Shown piece by piece: positions 10,409 through 22,723 of a stretch of 64,000 nt of DNA. Within the stretch, counting starts at the first letter, position 1, and every line of letters starts with the position of its first letter. The notes beneath the pieces were generated by a model that was given only the letters and a program-made list of their open reading frames with translations, was not told the origin of the DNA and searched no databases. Source of the stretch: Staphylotrichum longicolle (taxonomy: Eukaryota; Ascomycota; Sordariomycetes; Sordariales; Chaetomiaceae); the NCBI GenBank assembly GCA_019096155.1, contig JAHCVI010000004.1, positions 2,046,001 through 2,110,000 on the forward strand. The letters are read 5' to 3'. The translations under genes and the position numbers were made by a program.

Positions 10409-10774
10409 GTCTGGCTAACAGAGTAACAGTCACATTCATTCATGGTTTCTGACTCAGTTTGTCAATTACGAAATGCATTAGACACAGTCCCACTGTCTCA
10501 CAGAGAGTGCTCCTTCTGTCTTCCGCTCACAAGTATTGACTGGGATGGACGCTAGGCAGCAGCAGATGTGTATTTAGAGGCTTACTAAAGCCCGGCTGAA
10601 TCCAGTGGAGACGTACATTCACCCACCTTTCCGCATCTTCTGCCTCTCCCTAAACTTGAACAACTCTTCGCCCACAGAAACCCAAAACTTCAGCACAGTT
10701 CCCCTCCGCCAACAACTTGCCACGTTCTGCCACACTACCTACCTTGTGCATAACGTGCGCCCTCAATCCACGCA
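10409..10774. other. Intergenic, probable promoter region
   Basis: No gene seen. The C/T-rich stretch ahead of 10775 resembles a fungal 5' leader. Confidence 0.5.
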
Positions 10775-11326
10775 ATGAGCGAAGAAACCCCTCCCTCAAG
10801 CCCCGCTCCCTCAGAGCCTTCAGAAAACACCACCATCGACCGCCCCTTGGCCCTCCTCCTCCTCACCTCCCACGCCCACGCACCCCCCCTCCAGCCCCCA
10901 GCACACCTCAAATACGACCTGCGCTGCATCGAGAACCCGCCCAAGGCTCTGCGCGACTCCCACACCGGCCTCTCCAAGCGCCTGCGCGAGCACCTGCGTA
11001 GCCACCGGGACTTTTGCGAGTTACTAGACCGGGCCGAGAGCGAGATCCGAGAGGCTATGTCTGGTCATGACCTTGCCACTGAGGCGAACGATGGAGCTGT
11101 CTCATTGTCGGTCGCGGCGTTTTGCGCGCGCGGGCATCACCGGAGTGTGGGGTTTGTGGAGGAGCTGGCGGGGAGGAAGTGGCCTGAGGGATGGGAGGTC
11201 AGGGTTGTGCATCGAGATTTGAAGAGTGGGCGTGAGGGTCAAAAGGGGAAGGGGAAACGGAGGGGAGGAGGGAAAGGAGGCAGGGAGGTTGGGGGGTTTG
11301 AGCTTGTGTTGGAAGGGGATGAGTGA
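10775..11326 (+). CDS. RapZ C-terminal-domain-like protein (stand-alone)
   Basis: This is a single-exon protein of 183 residues. A Ser/Pro-rich leader (1-22) is followed by a stretch matching the C-terminal domain of bacterial RapZ/YvcJ in order: hydrophobic strand and TSHAH (about 26-35), YDLRCIENP (47-55), R..TGL (60-66), then a strand leading into the loop CARGHHRSV (117-125) and VRVVHRDL. The Cys...Gly...His-Arg-Ser loop is the hallmark of this domain. The N-terminal P-loop kinase-like half of bacterial RapZ is absent. In bacteria the C domain binds glucosamine-6-phosphate and RNA-degradation partners; the fungal role is unknown and is not inferred here. The C-terminus is Lys/Gly-rich. 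The start at 10775 is the first Met of the open frame. Confidence 0.75.
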   Translation: MSEETPPSSPAPSEPSENTTIDRPLALLLLTSHAHAPPLQPPAHLKYDLRCIENPPKALRDSHTGLSKRLREHLRSHRDFCELLDRAESEIREAMSGHDLATEANDGAVSLSVAAFCARGHHRSVGFVEELAGRKWPEGWEVRVVHRDLKSGREGQKGKGKRRGGGKGGREVGGFELVLEGDE

Positions 11327-11826
11327 ATGGCAGTCGAGTTGAAGTATGGGTGACGCATGCCATACCGTCTGGTGTGTCCTGTATGACGGGCCGCCGTCCG
11401 GGCCGGACCTCGCTGCCCGCCTAGCGGCTGTGTCACAGCGGCAGGCGCGCCGAGGGCGGGCCGTGTGGGACAATGACACAGTGCGTGATTGTCGCCGCCA
11501 TTGCTCATTTTTGGATTTTTCATTCGTGATTTGCTTCATCTCTTTCATGCAATTCTTATCCTAATTGCGCCTCTACTCAAACCTGCAACAATACCCTTTT
11601 CTTGCCAGCTTGTTTTCATGTGATTAGTCCAGTGGTGAATCAAGTACGGTGCGGAATGACACAGGTTCACCGTGCCATCTGCAGCAGATTCAGGGGGCTG
11701 GCTGCGCCGCTCTGCCGAATGGAACGCTGTGAGGAGCACCAACACTTTTGGTTCCTGGCCGCATCTCCACCTCATCATCATCCTGCTCGTTCATAGAACC
11801 TGCTTGGATCACTCTGAACTGCAATC
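11327..11826. other. Intergenic, no gene seen
   Basis: This lies between two plus-strand genes and presumably holds the promoter of the CorA-like gene. Nothing distinctive was found. Confidence 0.5.
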
Positions 11827-14800
11827 ATGGCACAGCGCCCCGTGCGGATTGAGACAACATCACTCCCACCTCCCTGGCTGCCGAGTTATGACCATGCGTC
11901 GGCTTCTCCGGAGGAAGGTGAGGCTTCTGACGCCAATCCTTACGCCTCTGGCAGATCTCAGTCTCGGACAGCCCGTCATTTCCACTCCCGTGCCCCTGGT
12001 AACTCCCAGTCTCGCGTCTCAGCCACTGCCCGTCACCATGACCATGGCTTCTCCGGTGCACCAACTCACTTTGGGGAGTCCAACATCGCTGCTGAAGTAC
12101 GAATAGCACCATTACCACACGTGTTGCTGCCACGACATTCTCGAGGGCCAACCCCGGAACCCATCAGACCAACACAGCCATTCACAAGTGCCGTACCCGA
12201 GGTACGACAGCCATTGGAAACCCCTGTTGAACTTTCTCACCTACCCTCTGGGACACAATCGCGGGTCGCAAGGTTCGCGCCGCAGCCTCTCTCCGGCTCC
12301 TTGTTTGGGCATGGCGCAACTCGCACAGCCGAGGTGCCAAAGGAATCAACCGAGCCTATCTTCAGAACTGCTACTGCAGAGCTTCTTCCAGACGACGGGG
12401 ATCGTGTAAGGAGGGCCAGACCGGGGCTGCTCTTTGGAGAATATGACACAAATGAGACCATTTGGAAGCACGATATGCGTGACGAACCTCGGCAGCCGCC
12501 TCTATTTGGGAATTCCAGCACATACAACGACATCTGGAAGCGTTCATCATCCCGCGAGGATGAAGCTCAAGACACTGACGGTCCTGGAAGGGCGGCTGGA
12601 GCGGAACACACCGATGCGAGCCGGGGATACCGCTTCCGATCTTCTACTCCGGCTTCTTTCACCGATCATTTGTCCCGTTCCCGACATCCTTCACGCAAGC
12701 CTGACAGCTTCTATGTGCACGAAAGGTCACAGCGGCAGGAGTGGGAGCCACCAGCGCTGGCGGCACAAACACATCCCGACCCCGAAGTCGACTCCGTCGA
12801 GGGCGACCCAGTCTTTTACTCCTTTCATGCCTCGTCGGGTAACGGGAATCAAGATTCAGACTTGGCCGGCATGATCTTCCCTGACAATGAATCTGCAATA
12901 ACCGACGGGGAAGACCTCGAGGAGATCATATCCGGTGATGCAAAGGCACGTGGTGTTGCGGCCTACCACGTCCTCGACTCGCAATACGCTGGTGACGGAT
13001 ACGAAGAAGGTCACCACTCCGTCAATCTAACAGCTGTGTTGAGCGACCGAGCTGCTGTCTCTCAATCTATGTTCCGATGGGTGTAAGTCCCAGAACAAGT
13101 TAGACTCAGGAATAGCCAGAGCTGATCCGTCTGTTCATCGCCAGGCATTTCCCCCGGACGTCAATGGACATCGACGAGTTCTCGGTATGCTTTCACAACC
13201 CCAACGAGTTGCTACTTAGCTGTTGTCTAACCCTGTCGTCACAGGCCCAAGTTGCAGCCATCCCAGGTCTTACCAGCAGCGAGCAAGACAGGCTCCAAAA
13301 CATGATTGCCAGCGTCAAGAGGGACCACGTCAAAACCACCCAAGCCTGGGACGGTAGGTATGTGCGCTATTTGGAGCCCAAGTTTCGTCACGATGCTTTG
13401 GTCTCGGACGAAAACGCCCTTGGCAAGCAGACGGTGAGCTGGATTTGCCTGCCATACTTCAGCTTGGAGCCGTACTCGGGACTCCTTGCTTCCGGAACTC
13501 CTAAATCATTCCCCACACCGACATTGCTCCAAACCAGGTTCTCAACAATAGCTCAGAATAGAGACATGGAGCAGGTGGTGTGCCAACAAAAGGGCGCATC
13601 ACAGGGGCTCTGCTTCCACGTCGCTCAGCTGTGGTGTCTGGTTCTTGACGACGGTATGTACTCCATGAATCGTTATTTTCATTGCGAGTCACACTAACGG
13701 CATCTTAGCACTGCTGCTAACGTACGGCCGCATAAGCGAGGAAACCCTCTGTGACGGGATTATCAAGAAACATATCCAGCCTGTAAAAAGCTTGCCTGAT
13801 TCTGCTCCCACCACGACTTTGTCGATACGGTACAGGGGGGACACGATGTGGTCCGTTCCCCTCCAGGAGTGTCAAACTTGGTTTGTATGTTTCCCTGTGC
13901 CCACCAGAATGAAGGCATTTGACATGCTGATCGTGGCACCAGGGCTTTGTCTCTCATTTCCGCAACTACCAACCCCGCCGGCTTCGTTTCTTCCATCACG
14001 CAAGGCTAGTCAGGGCGACCAACTGGCCCGCGTTCTATCATATCGCTAGTCGGTCACAGAAGAGGATTTTCCTCGATCTGCAAGTTAGGTACGGCTAGAA
14101 ATAACCTGTTCTTCTTCACACTTTTGACGCTTGTCAGACCTGCCCTCAAACTTCCTCAGTCTGAAATGCTGGTTCCGCTGGAGAGCGATGAGACTCCGAC
14201 CCCCGAGAAACCCCTCGTGCAAAGGGGCATGCCGTTTGCGGTCCAGAACCTGGCTCAGGCAGCGGAGACACCGGTCCCTCCCACCCCAACATTCGCTTGG
14301 AAAAGCCAGAGCCATAATCTTTCGCCTCCTTCGCCGGGCGGAGACCGACGTCGACGTGCTTCATCCTCGGCCGGGGAGCAAAGCCGGCCTTCTTCCATTT
14401 CACCTCAACTAAAAAGATCAAACACGGGGAAGACGAAGCAACCTACGCCGTCTAATTGTGCCGTCTTTGCCTACTTGGAGTGCTTCCCGTCCTCACAACT
14501 GCCAGCTTCGCCCAATCCGGAGGCTTCGTCGCCCGCACCGACCCTGGCATCTTTGTTCAAGCACCGACCCGTCCTTGAGTTTTTCGCAGAAGTGGAAGAC
14601 CACTTATTGAAGAAGACCATCATTGGTGATCGCAGGGCATACAACGATTGCGCCAAGAGAAAGCGTGGTGCAGTCCACGCAGTCTTGAGAACGGAACGAC
14701 ATGACTTGTATCAACGAAGACTCACTTTGCCAGAACAAAAAGACTTTGAGAAACGAGTCAGTCTCTTCAACGCGGCCGACGCAATCTTTAAGTTCTTCTT

Positions 14801-16275
14801 CCCAACAGACGCCTGGGTTCCTACCGTCCGCAAGTTCTGGGGCGCTGTGCTTGACTTGGTGAACGTGAGTATCAAGCATGAGGTTGCGGCCGTGATCAAG
14901 ACTTCTAACGTGGAGCGTTGGCCAGGACCCATTCCCAGATACCCCGGAGGGCCAGGATAACGTCTTCGTGTCCCAAGAGAGTGGCCTCACGCATTACAAC
15001 ACACGAGACGCCAGCCCGCCGACATCGAGACACAAACTGGACAAGCTTGTGACGGTGCTCAGGGACATGACAACTGACATCTCCGCGTTCAACGAGATAT
15101 TCGCCAACATCGAGGAATTGGATCGGGCGCAGATCAACACACCAATGACGCTCGTCAACGCGTGGATGCACGTTATCCTGGCGCTCGCCACGTTTTCAAC
15201 GGACGCAAAAAGATCACTGGAACTGGCAGAAAGGGCCAGATCAGAGGTCAACACAGGCATGAAGGAAATCATTTCGGCCCGAGCTGAGCCGCTTCGACTG
15301 CAGAACTTGGCGGTGCTTCCCTTTGACCTCGTCGCAATCATCAGCATGAAGCTCACAAGAGATATCACTCCTAGCCTGCCAGACATTTACACGACGTACT
15401 CGTCATACGCAAGTGTTTTGGTGAGTGATGGTCAGGTTTGACTTCGCATTCGGCCACTGACAAGCACCCCGCAGGAGTCCGACATTGACACCAAGCCCCC
15501 TGATCGTCGCATTGAACAGAAGCTCGGCCACCTGAAGCAGGAGCTGTCCATAATCGAGTGGATTGTGGATATCCAGCGGGCCAATCTACGCACAATGCTC
15601 AAGGTGAGGCAAGCCCAATCGGGCGAGGACAAGGCAACGGAAGGATATCGTCAGCATCAGCCGAGACATGCGTTTGACGATCGAGCACCGCGATACGACA
15701 CCATGGCGTCCATGGCCGAGAGCATCCTCGAGTCGGACGAGCCTTGCGGTTTCAGCCATCTGCTCCTCCACCAGTGCCTGGAGCACTTGGCGCTGAGAAA
15801 GAGCGGGGTGAAGCAGATGGGCATGAACGCGGCGTACCTGATCACTGCTGTATGTCTCCTTTTACACTCCCTGTCTCCCCTAAACATGCATTCCAGTCAA
15901 GCCTCCGCAAACAACCCAAAACACACCAACCATCCCCCACCGCTTAACCCTCTTTCCTAACCAACAACTAACCATCGCACAACTCCCCACTAGAACCGCA
16001 ACAAGATCAACCACACCAAAGACCGCCAGGACCGCGCCCTCTACGCCTTCACCGTCGTCACCGTCGTCTTCCTCCCGCTCAGCGCCGTCGCCAGCATCTT
16101 TGGCATCAACGCCTCCGACGTCCGCGACATGGACGCCGGGCAGTGGGCCTACTGGGCCACGGCGGTGCCCGTGACGGGGCTCGTCGTGCTTCTCGGGTTG
16201 GTGTTTACAGGGGAGATGGGGAATTTCGGGCGGTGGGTTGCCGATTTGGGGGGGTTGAGGAGGGGGAGGGCGTGA
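11827..16275 (+). CDS. CorA-like transporter-domain protein with long disordered N-terminus
   Basis: Nine exons join in frame to 1,301 residues: 11827-13082, 13145-13184, 13245-13653, 13709-13884, 13943-14088, 14138-14864, 14926-15420, 15475-15849 and 15994-16275. Donors and acceptors are canonical, with CTAAC-type branch points in several introns. The first 400 residues are Ser/Pro/charge-rich. A middle region has long helices. The C-terminus has the two membrane helices of the CorA family (LYAFTVVTVVFLPLSAVAS and WATAVPVTGLVVLLGLVF), separated by IFGINASDVRDM. This replaces the GMN signature of bacterial Mg2+ channels with GIN, as in fungal CorA-like proteins. Magnesium transport is therefore only a family-level guess. 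Intron 2 (60 nt) is a multiple of three and open, so its retention would leave the frame intact. Confidence 0.85.
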
Positions 16276-17903
16276 GATCAAACATCACTGGGATGGATAG
16301 CTTGTGTGTGAGTGAGGTGTGGTGTGTATTTGTGAATGCTATGTATGTGCCTTACATGTACTTGAAGGAAGAATTCTTTGACGGCGTGGGGCAAAACTCT
16401 GGAAGAGGAGGAGAGACGGATGAATTTGGGGAGTAAGGATATCACACTTGTAGTACAATTCGAGTAGCAGGGTTCAGATCTACAAGCTAAACAGATCATT
16501 CAGACGCTTGGGATAATTCGGTAATATGCTCGTCGCAAACCGCTGCTAGACTACCCAACTAGGTAGATATCAGAGAACTCCTTCGCCTTGATATTCCGAA
16601 ATCGTTCGGGTTAGTGACGGCAGATTGGAGCAGCCGTATCTTCTCCCTCGCCGTTGACGAACCAAAGGATGAAACGAGGTCACCAAACGCCATTTGCTGC
16701 AGGCCAGGCCAGTTGGCACCAGCCGCCTTGTTCACGGTTACCTGCGGACTGCACAGCCTCCCAGGTTTTGGGCCTCGCCCACCCCACCGCTTGTGGCAAC
16801 AGGGATCTTCGACGTCCACCAAGCCGCAACGTAATACGAAGTATGTACCATGATACCGTCACCAGTCCTGCCCTGCTTGCCTATTTCCCAGCACACCATG
16901 CCACCGCCTCTTATTGCTTATTATTATAAAGACCTGATAAATCCCAGCAAGAGAGGCAAAGGACAGTGCAAGAGTCGGAATCCCCAGGGCTGGTGAGTCT
17001 GCCAATTTCGGCTGGTGTCGAAGAGAACAGGAGTGGACAGTCTGGGCGATTGTTATTAGGTACTGTACTATATCGCAGATCGACGAGTGGGCTGACCACT
17101 TGCCTGATGCAGAGTGGCTTGTGGGAGACAGAAACCACAGACATGGTTCCTGTCTGTGCGCATCTGGGGAAGTGGAGACCAAGGTTTCAAGGGCCGCTGA
17201 AGCCCGCTGAATCCCTCCCACGAAGTGGCACGATCACGGCGAGGTCAGGCTCGAGATTGTGTTGACTGCCTGGGAACCCCCAGGCCGGTTTTGAATTAGG
17301 TTTCCAAAGTCCTCCAGACAGGGTCACCAAACTGGGATGGACTCCCACACGCACAATCTTAACCGGGGGTGCACGGATTCCCCAGACGATGTCGCAGGAT
17401 CTAGTTCGGTGGAGCAGCTGCAGGTGCGAACGGATTGGGATCTTTTAGGCCCTCCCTCGACCTTCCAAGCCCTGCAACTTCGACCCAGAACCAAGGGCCA
17501 GGTGCGCCACTGTGGAGCCGGCGCGCGCCACCATTACTGTGGTGGAGGGTGAGACAGCATTTGGCATCTGAATCTGAACTTCTCGCGTTTGATGGCAAAA
17601 AGGAGCGTGCCCGTGATATTAATGCTAGATAGCCCCTAACTTGATGTCTTGTGCTCAGTCTCCATTTCCTTCCTCACTCCCAGGGCAGCCAGGCCAGGGG
17701 AAATATCAGTGCATGCAATCGCAAATCTCGACGGCGACGACGCCGTAATCCTCGTGTACCTTCTTCATCTTTGGACCTGTCCTTCCATTTCTCCAAACAT
17801 TGCGTCCCTTATGTAATTGCCGGTACCAGGCAATCCAGGGGCAGATCGACATCCCCACCTTGCTCACGCCCTTTGTCGTCGAAAACTCCTCTCCGCCGCC
17901 AAG
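16276..17903. other. Intergenic, 1.6 kb, no gene seen
   Basis: Only short frames without recognisable motifs occur. No tRNA, repeat or terminal inverted repeat was recognised. Confidence 0.55.
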
Positions 17904-19188
17904 ATGAGGCAACCTCCCCCGGAGGTCCGGGCCTCGTGGCCAGCCCCAAACTTCACCAACCCAGAGACTCGCGGCCCCGCTCTCGTCACCGTGGAGCTCC
18001 TCGCCTTGTCAATCAGTAGTATATTCCTCGGCATGCGTCTCTATGTCCGAACACGCGTTGTGCGCAGCAACCTGGATTGGGATGACTGGCTCATGATAGC
18101 CGGGGCGGTATGTCAGAGCCACCTATCGCTTCCGGATGGGCGCGACGGGGAGTATGACGAGACTGACCACCTTTTGGCCGGCTTTGTCTTAGATCTTTGG
18201 CGTCGGCGTAACTGTGTGCGTCGTTCTGGCCTCTTCAAAGTACGGCTGGGATCTTCACATCTGGGACTTGACTGTCGCCAAGATGGTCGCCAGCCGCCAG
18301 GTTTCCTTCGCTGGCCAGAACCTGTATTGCACCGCCGGATCGTTGGTCCGCATCTCGATATTCACCAGCTATCTGCGGCTTGCACCACCTGGTTCCCTGT
18401 TTCGCCGCTTGACCTGTGAGTCTTGCCGCGACCTGGACGCCAGAGAACGAATTCGCGGCTGACACGAGACATCTAGTCGTTGGTATTGCGGCCTCGGCGC
18501 TAACCAACTTCGCCTTTGTTGTTGCCCTGCTTGCCGAATGCCGGTAAGGAGCCCCATACAGCACATTCTTGATGTCTGCATATCCAGGTTACTAACCGTC
18601 TCTGAACCATGATGCAGCCCCTTCAACAGCTACTGGAACCTGTCGCGGTACCCGATCGACTGTTACAACGAAACCCCGATGCTGCTGGCCTACTCTGCCA
18701 TCGCTGCGCTGCTCGACCTGTTCGTCTGGGTGCTTCCACTCCCGACCCTTTACCATCTCTCACTCCCGCTGTCGCAGCGGCTTGCCCTCGTCACGCTCTT
18801 TGGCTTCGGTTTGGTCGTCGTCATCGCCAGCTGCATCCGCATCTACTGGTGCTACTATGTCTTGGAAGAAACCTACGATGTCACATGGTACGGCTTCCAC
18901 CTCTGGATCTGGACCGCCGTCGAGGTGCAGCTGGGCATTATCTGCGGCTGCGTCCCGTGGCTCAAGGTGCTGTTCAGGCTCTGGAGGACTGGGGAGACGG
19001 TCATCGGCACCAGCGGACGCGGATCACAGACGAACGGGCAGCGGGCGACAGCGACGATCGGATCCAAGCGTGGCACCGCCGTGAGGATGGACACCCTGGG
19101 CGGCAAGGGAGAGTCCATTGACCTTGAGCGGAGCTCTGCTGGTGGCGTCTCGGAAACTGAGCTCTGCAGGCCGACGCACTGGGCTTAG
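17904..19188 (+). CDS. PTH11-type / fungal rhodopsin-domain integral membrane protein
   Basis: Four exons (17904-18107, 18193-18415, 18477-18543, 18618-19188) give 354 residues. The layout is that of the fungal rhodopsin-domain family. It begins with an extracellular leader and the first helix (LVTVELLALSISSIFLGMRL), then the family signature WDDWLMIAGA. Further hydrophobic helices follow, with conserved YWNLSRYPIDCYN between helices, AIAALLDLFVWVLPLPTLY, and a last helix ending WTAVEVQLGIICGCVPWLK. The Arg/Ser/Gly-rich cytosolic tail (about 75 residues) lacks hydrophobic segments. In plant pathogens some relatives sense surfaces; most have no known ligand. There is no N-terminal CFEM domain, but a separate CFEM gene lies about 1.7 kb downstream on the other strand. 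Confidence 0.88.
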
Positions 19189-20131
19189 CCTCACCCAAGC
19201 AGGGGCAACCAGTCTTGGGTTTGGTTGTGTCGCATCGTTCCCGGGTTTGATGGGAAGGCCCCATGGGTTGCACCCCTCAAGATAACGCTTATCTCTCACG
19301 AGACTTTCATTCTGCATCGTCGTCATACCAGCTCTGCCTAAACACCTGTAAATTCAACTGAGCATCCAAAACCTGAACACCAGTAGTGGCGGTTTCCATG
19401 TAGATTCGACACTTCTGCAACGCCTACCTCTTATTCTACACATCGTACTTGCATGATGCAATGCTGTCCTGGTAGATGGCAAGGCCGCGTCGCCGTTCAG
19501 ATCAAGTATCGCCACACAACCTTTTGAATCTGAACTCGAGGCTGGATTTGGGGATGGCTGAGGTGATGTATGTACCTTTCGAAATAGTAGGTACCCATCT
19601 AGTCTCTACGTAACGTCCAGGAGGCACCAGCCATATATTGCCTTCACACTCCCGATACTACATTACCAGCTCTTTTAGCTCGAATCCTTCTACCAGTGCC
19701 ATTTAACCTCACTCAGCCCAGTCTCCCCGCCACATCCGAAGCGGTTTCTTACCCTTGGAGCCACTAGTTCTGTTCCTTTTTGAGCAGACGCATAGTGTTT
19801 AAAGGCGAAACAAACTAGGACGAAGGAGATGTCGTAGGGAGCAAGGACAACTGCGGCGTGAGAATGGCTATGGCAAGGCGGCGCTCACTCCCGTGTGGCT
19901 GCATTCAGACTTTAAGAACCTTGACTCTGTCCGTATTGACCTGGATTTCCACGGACAAGTCGCAAGACCGCAGGGTCGTGTCATGTATATACATTGAACT
20001 GCAAAGTCATCCGACGACGAAATGCAGTCAGACATAGATGAATGCGGGAGAAAAGCTATTACACATTACTCAGGTCCCCTTCCAAATTCCCCTGACCCGC
20101 CAGAATCAACCCGACCTTCTTTGTCGCCCAT
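19189..20131. other. Intergenic between convergent genes, no gene seen
   Basis: This is the shared 3' region of the PTH11-type gene and the CFEM gene. Nothing was recognised. Confidence 0.55.
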
Positions 20132-20906
20132 TTACTCTGCCGCCACCTCAGGTCGTTTTTTGGGGTGCCGCATATACTTCCATGTCAAGTATACCCCAAC
20201 GATCGTAGCAATGCCGGTCGGAACGCTCACGGCTATGCCCACAATCTCCCCTGTCGATAGCGCTGGCTTCGGCGCCTCTGGTGTTGAGCTTGAAGTCGGT
20301 AGGGCACTTGGCGGCTGTGTTGCAGCTGAATTTTGTCCCGAGATCGAAGTCGGTTCCGGTTCTGAGGACTGGTCTGGGGTTGTGGCAGGGCCCGGCGACG
20401 AAGAGTGACTGGTCGGTGTAACATTCCTGACCCGCGGAGTCGAAGAGGTTGCAACAGTAGTCAGGGAGGTCGCCGATGGACGTCCGGTGTTGGTGATGGG
20501 GTCGAGGGTGACGCCTTCGGCAGCACAAAGACCTACGAGAGAGTCGCGGTTGGCTATATTGAGGCGCCCAGTCAGTAATTTAGTTAAGCCTTTGGCAAGC
20601 AAAACTAAGAATCGCACATGGAAAAGTCAGCCAGACTCACACTCTAATGTCGATTCGCAGTCCTTCTGCATACACTCAATGTAGCGGGGATCATTGAACC
20701 CTGTACATTGACACTTGATCGTGGCACATCCACCCGTGATCTTTAGGAGAGTTGGGACGCAAACGTTCTGTGATTAAGATTAAATCAGCTTCTGCTCAAC
20801 TCTCAACGGCGTACTAGTATCGGAGGACACTTACGAGGCAGTTGGTTTGCCCCCTGACCAGCTCTATGAGATTGAGAACTATGATGCAGACCCTGAGGCG
20901 GAGCAT
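20132..20906 (-). CDS. CFEM-domain membrane protein
   Basis: Three exons on the minus strand (20906-20835, 20767-20641, 20553-20132) join to 206 residues. Residues 1-19 are a signal peptide (LRVCIIVLNLIELVRG). After it come eight cysteines at 23, 27, 38, 43, 45, 56, 61 and 76, the CFEM spacing. The third and fourth are only four residues apart (CATIKC), and no Asp lies between them, so the haem-iron axial Asp of canonical CFEM proteins is missing. A Ser/Thr/Pro-rich stalk (about 80-165) leads to one membrane helix (IVGIAVSVPTGIATIVGVYL) and a short basic tail, WKYMRHPKKRP. This suggests a single-pass surface protein rather than a GPI-anchored haem carrier. The ligand is unknown. The splice joins are canonical and keep frame. 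Confidence 0.82.
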
Positions 20907-21836
20907 TTTTCCCGTGTGGCATGAAACAATGCCAGCAAGAGAGTAAAACGAACGAGAACAGGAGGTGTCGCACAGATCAAGGATGACTGCAGCCGGAGGA
21001 CAGCCCGCTCCCGGGCATGCTTGGCATCAGGGGGCGATGCCAGCACGCACAAGCTCGCTCCAATGTGGTTGCGTTCAGCCTCTGAAAACATCGACTCGAT
21101 CTGTCTGCATTGGTCCAGGTGGCCAACGACGAGGCGCAGAGCCGCAGGGTCGCGTCCCTGGCTGGCGTCAAACTGCTTTAAGCTTTCACCAAGCCGGGGA
21201 CGAGCCAGTCAAGGTCCAGCCGCAGAACAAGGAAATGCGGTGAAACAAGCCGGGGCTGCACGACTTTGTCCGTCAATGTGCCTCTCAGCCGCAGCATCCC
21301 CGGCATCTTCCACCCTCTCCTGACGCGAGATCCAAGCGATGGGAAGCGAAATGGCTGCGCTATCGAGCCTTGGCAGTGACTGCTGCTTCAGCCTCCCCCG
21401 GGTCAAATCTCGTCGTGCATGATGAGAGGCGGCCGGGGTGATGATTTTATTCAGCGATTGTATGGGAGGTTTAGGAGAATGCCTTGCCTCCGTTGCCACG
21501 ATTATCGGAGCTCGAGTGAGGCTGAATTGGTTCTATTTCGATTTGGCCACGCTCTTCCTGCGCACTGAAGATGGTTCCAGGATCTGCAGCCACACGCAGG
21601 ATCGAGCGTTCTGGCTCTCCAGCCTTGCTGAGGAGGACAGGTAGAAATATCAGACACGGACACTCCCGCGTGAAGGTTCTCCACTGCCGTGTTTATTCTC
21701 TGTTCTCTTCTCCAAAGTGAGCTTTCGAGGTGTGGGCAGTCACTCGTTATCCGGGCTCAACTCCAACCCATCACCACCGCTTCGACTCCTTTTCGTTGAC
21801 CGGCAACCCGCCAGCATCAAATCGACCATCACAACA
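20907..21836. other. Intergenic between divergent genes
   Basis: This is the likely shared promoter region of the CFEM gene (minus) and the four-helix protein gene (plus). No gene or RNA was recognised. Confidence 0.5.
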
Positions 21837-22723
21837 ATGTCGCTTGAAGCCGCCAAACCTCCCCCTCCCCACATCTCCCCGGTGGGGATGTGGGCCTCCA
21901 AGCTCGGCCTGCGCATCATCCAGTTTGCTCTGGCCGTCGCCATCATCGGCTGCGTGGGCTCCATCTCCTCCACGGGCATCTGGTCCCTCCCGACCCTGAT
22001 CGTCATCATGCCCCAGGTCAGTCCTCCCCCGTTCGCCCCCAACAACAAACCTCCATCCAAACACCTCTAAGCCCCCCCTGTTGAACACAACTAACCCGTC
22101 CTCCCCCCTTGTCCAGGCCGCCGTCTCCGCCATCTGGTCCCTCGCCGAGGGCATCAGCATCCTCGTCCGCGGCGGCCGCCGCGGCATCCACCCGGGCGCC
22201 AACGTCGCGCTCGACCTGCTCCTCTGGCTCGGCCTCGCGGGCGGCACCGTCGGGCTGTGGCTGCTCGGCATCGCGACCATGGTCGTGCGGAGCTCGCTCG
22301 GCGGCGGGTGGGGCTTCGACTGGAGCGACTACGACTCGTACACGGGCGGCGGCGACATCAGCGGGAAGCTGAGCAGCGTGGCGGGGATGGGGCAGGCGTT
22401 GATCGGGTTGGGGGCGACGCTCACGTAAGTTTCTTTTCTTTGGGCGTTGCTTCTTTGGACTGGTGTTGCGTGTTCGTGTTGGACTGGGTTTGAGTTCAGG
22501 GGGGGCTGACTTGGTGTTGACCTACAGGATCCTGCACTTCGCTACCTTTGTCATCGCCTGCGTCGAGACCAACAAGCGGAACCGCTCCAAGCGCCAGCCG
22601 CAGGTGGTGTACGTGAACGGGGGAAGCCAGTATCCTCCTCAGTACGGCCAGCCGGTGCAGGGGGTGGCGTACGCGCCGGCACAGCCCGAGCAGGTGTATC
22701 ACCATGCCGGGATCAAGGCTTAG
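21837..22723 (+). CDS. Four-helix (MARVEL-like) fungal integral membrane protein
   Basis: Three exons (21837-22016, 22117-22424, 22528-22723) give 227 residues. The introns are 100 and 103 nt with GTCAGT and GTAAGT donors. Four hydrophobic helices are visible: GLRIIQFALAVAIIGCVG; a second after PTLIVIMPQAAVSAIWSLAE; LDLLLWLGLAGGTVGLWLLG; and ALIGLGATLTILHFATFVIA. A Gly/Tyr/Asp-rich loop precedes helix four. The cytosolic tail is basic, then Gln/Pro/Tyr-rich. This is the pattern of fungal MARVEL-like proteins that sit at the plasma membrane or endosomes. There is no enzymatic motif and no specific function can be given. Confidence 0.75.
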
